Shown here: piece after piece, positions 14,839-15,434 of the stretch
Numbering within the stretch: the stretch's first letter is position 1
How the letters are laid out: each line of letters begins with the position of its first letter
NCBI GenBank assembly: GCA_964448645.1
Contig: CAYUZY010000042.1
Coordinates: forward strand, 1-15,434
Source of the DNA: GCA-2719315 sp964448645
GTDB taxonomy: Bacteria; Bacteroidota; Bacteroidia; Flavobacteriales; Flavobacteriaceae
DNA length: 15,434 nt
Reading direction: 5' to 3'
Notes under the pieces: generated by a model
Databases searched by the model: none
Seen by the model: the letters and a program-made list of their open reading frames with translations, nothing else
Told to the model about the DNA's origin: nothing
Translations under genes and position numbers: made by a program

Positions 14839-15363
14839 TTATTCTGGTCTGGATTTTTTTACAATAAGTCCTCCAATTAATGAAATAATAAAGCCAATAA
14901 AAAGTTGAAAAATCATAACAAATACGAAAATAATTCCAGGAGATGAAAATTTTCTTTGCATTTCAATAGCAGTATCAATCATTTCTTGAGAAAGTTCTGG
15001 ATTATTCATTCTCATTATTTCTGATTGATATTTAAACCCTTTTTCTAAAACTTCAGGATCAAGAAAATTAATTAATATTAAAAAATATAAAAAACCTATT
15101 AGACCACCTAAAAGACTAATTCCTAGACCCATTTTAAAGCATTCAGATAGATTTATAAAACCTTCATTATCTTTTTTATAAGCAATAAATGCAATAATAA
15201 TTGAGGCAGATAAAATAATAAACGATACAGCTTGTTGAAAAGGACTATTTTGATAATGCATGTCAAGAAAGAATAGCATTAAGCTAAAAACAATAGAAAC
15301 TATTCCTAACAATAAGCCGTAATTTATTATATACTGACGAATACTAATTTTGTTTTTTTCCAT
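14839..15363 (-). CDS. DUF4199 four-helix membrane protein of unknown function
   Basis: This is a 174-residue inner-membrane protein with four predicted helices (about 13-34, 44-62, 76-100 and 143-168) and a polar loop (about 101-142) rich in Glu, Met and Gln. The pattern fits DUF4199, a family common in Bacteroidota: a short charged N-terminus, a second helix ending before a KKDNEGFINLSECFKMG stretch, and a Gly-rich final helix GGLIVKK. No catalytic motif is visible. It is the first gene of the right-hand leftward run, with a promoter-like sequence just upstream. The next gene is the GT2 glycosyltransferase after 26 bases; this pairing recurs in Flavobacteria as far as I recall, but no shared function is known to me. 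Confidence 0.85.
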   Translation of the reverse strand: MEKNKISIRQYIINYGLLLGIVSIVFSLMLFFLDMHYQNSPFQQAVSFIILSASIIIAFIAYKKDNEGFINLSECFKMGLGISLLGGLIGFLYFLILINFLDPEVLEKGFKYQSEIMRMNNPELSQEMIDTAIEMQRKFSSPGIIFVFVMIFQLFIGFIISLIGGLIVKKSRPE

Positions 15364-15388
15364 TTGAATTACATTTATTTATTTTGAT

Positions 15389-15421
15389 CAAAAGTATACT
15401 AATTTTAAAAAAAAAACTAAA
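15389..15421 (-). promoter_or_regulatory. Candidate promoter of the DUF4199-led gene run
   Basis: On the coding strand TACTTTTG (15396-15389) matches the Bacteroidota -7 consensus TAnnTTTG. Twenty bases upstream is TTTAG (15421-15417), a loose match to the -33 TTTG element at correct spacing. The -7 box ends 25 bases before the ATG at 15363, giving a short leader. It is the best-formed promoter in the window. Confidence 0.45.
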
Positions 15422-15425
15422 TTTG
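15418..15425 (+). promoter_or_regulatory. Possible divergent -7 box at the right edge
   Basis: TAAATTTG on the plus strand is an exact TAnnTTTG match and overlaps the -33 region of the leftward promoter. If a rightward gene begins just past the window, this may serve it. No -33 element is visible and the gene is out of view. Confidence 0.2.
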
Positions 15426-15434
15426 CATGCTTTA

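Noticed and set aside
15364..15434. Origin-like or attachment-site structure in the AT-rich right edge
   Set aside because: No repeated DnaA-type boxes or direct repeats were seen; the stretch is better explained as promoter DNA.
1..15434. Defence system, prophage, CRISPR array, insertion sequence or RNA gene
   Set aside because: Every stretch is accounted for by recognisable housekeeping-type genes or gaps under 100 bases; no repeats arrays, transposase motifs or tRNA-like folds were noticed by eye.

Overview
The window reads as ordinary chromosome of an extremely AT-rich member of the Bacteroidota, most likely Flavobacteriales. Four things point there: a GldI-like lipoprotein next to a DHH phosphoesterase and ndk, the DUF3810 and DUF4199 families, an ECF sigma / anti-sigma / secreted sensor triad of Flavobacterial type, and promoter-like TAnnTTTG boxes in place of Shine-Dalgarno-led starts. 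No tRNA, rRNA, CRISPR array, insertion sequence or phage gene was seen. Genes are packed tightly and every gap is below 100 bases.

Two leftward gene runs are separated by one rightward gene, ndk. The left run is read from about 8294 down to the left edge: nrnA, gldI, a cyclophilin-FKBP fusion lipoprotein, a DUF3810 membrane protein, a SpoU/TrmH-type RNA methyltransferase, a bifunctional RelA/SpoT (p)ppGpp enzyme, a Fur-family repressor and purA (its 3' end lies outside the window). Neighbours overlap or lie within 26 bases, so a single operon is plausible. It combines nucleotide and stress metabolism (NrnA, Rel, PurA) with envelope protein folding (GldI, the immunophilin).

The right run is read from 15363 down to 8819: DUF4199 membrane protein, GT2 glycosyltransferase, phosphoglucomutase/phosphomannomutase, MsbA-like ABC exporter, ECF sigma factor, single-pass anti-sigma-like protein, secreted sensor-like protein. 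The first four suit sugar-phosphate supply, lipid-linked glycan synthesis and export. The last three overlap each other and form a self-contained signalling cassette. This run converges on ndk with 9 bases between stop codons.

The most notable sequence-level observation is in the DUF3810 gene. Its N-terminus and body lie in different frames, and the switch falls exactly at a run of ten T on the coding strand. A -1 slip, or one extra T, restores a full-length 348-residue protein with a HExxH motif. Other points of interest are the dual-family immunophilin beside a GldI whose FKBP residues look degenerate, a Fur lacking the usual CxxC, and a repeated FxVPxxYF motif in the anti-sigma-like protein. 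I did not find a convincing undescribed system; this is mostly conserved core genome.
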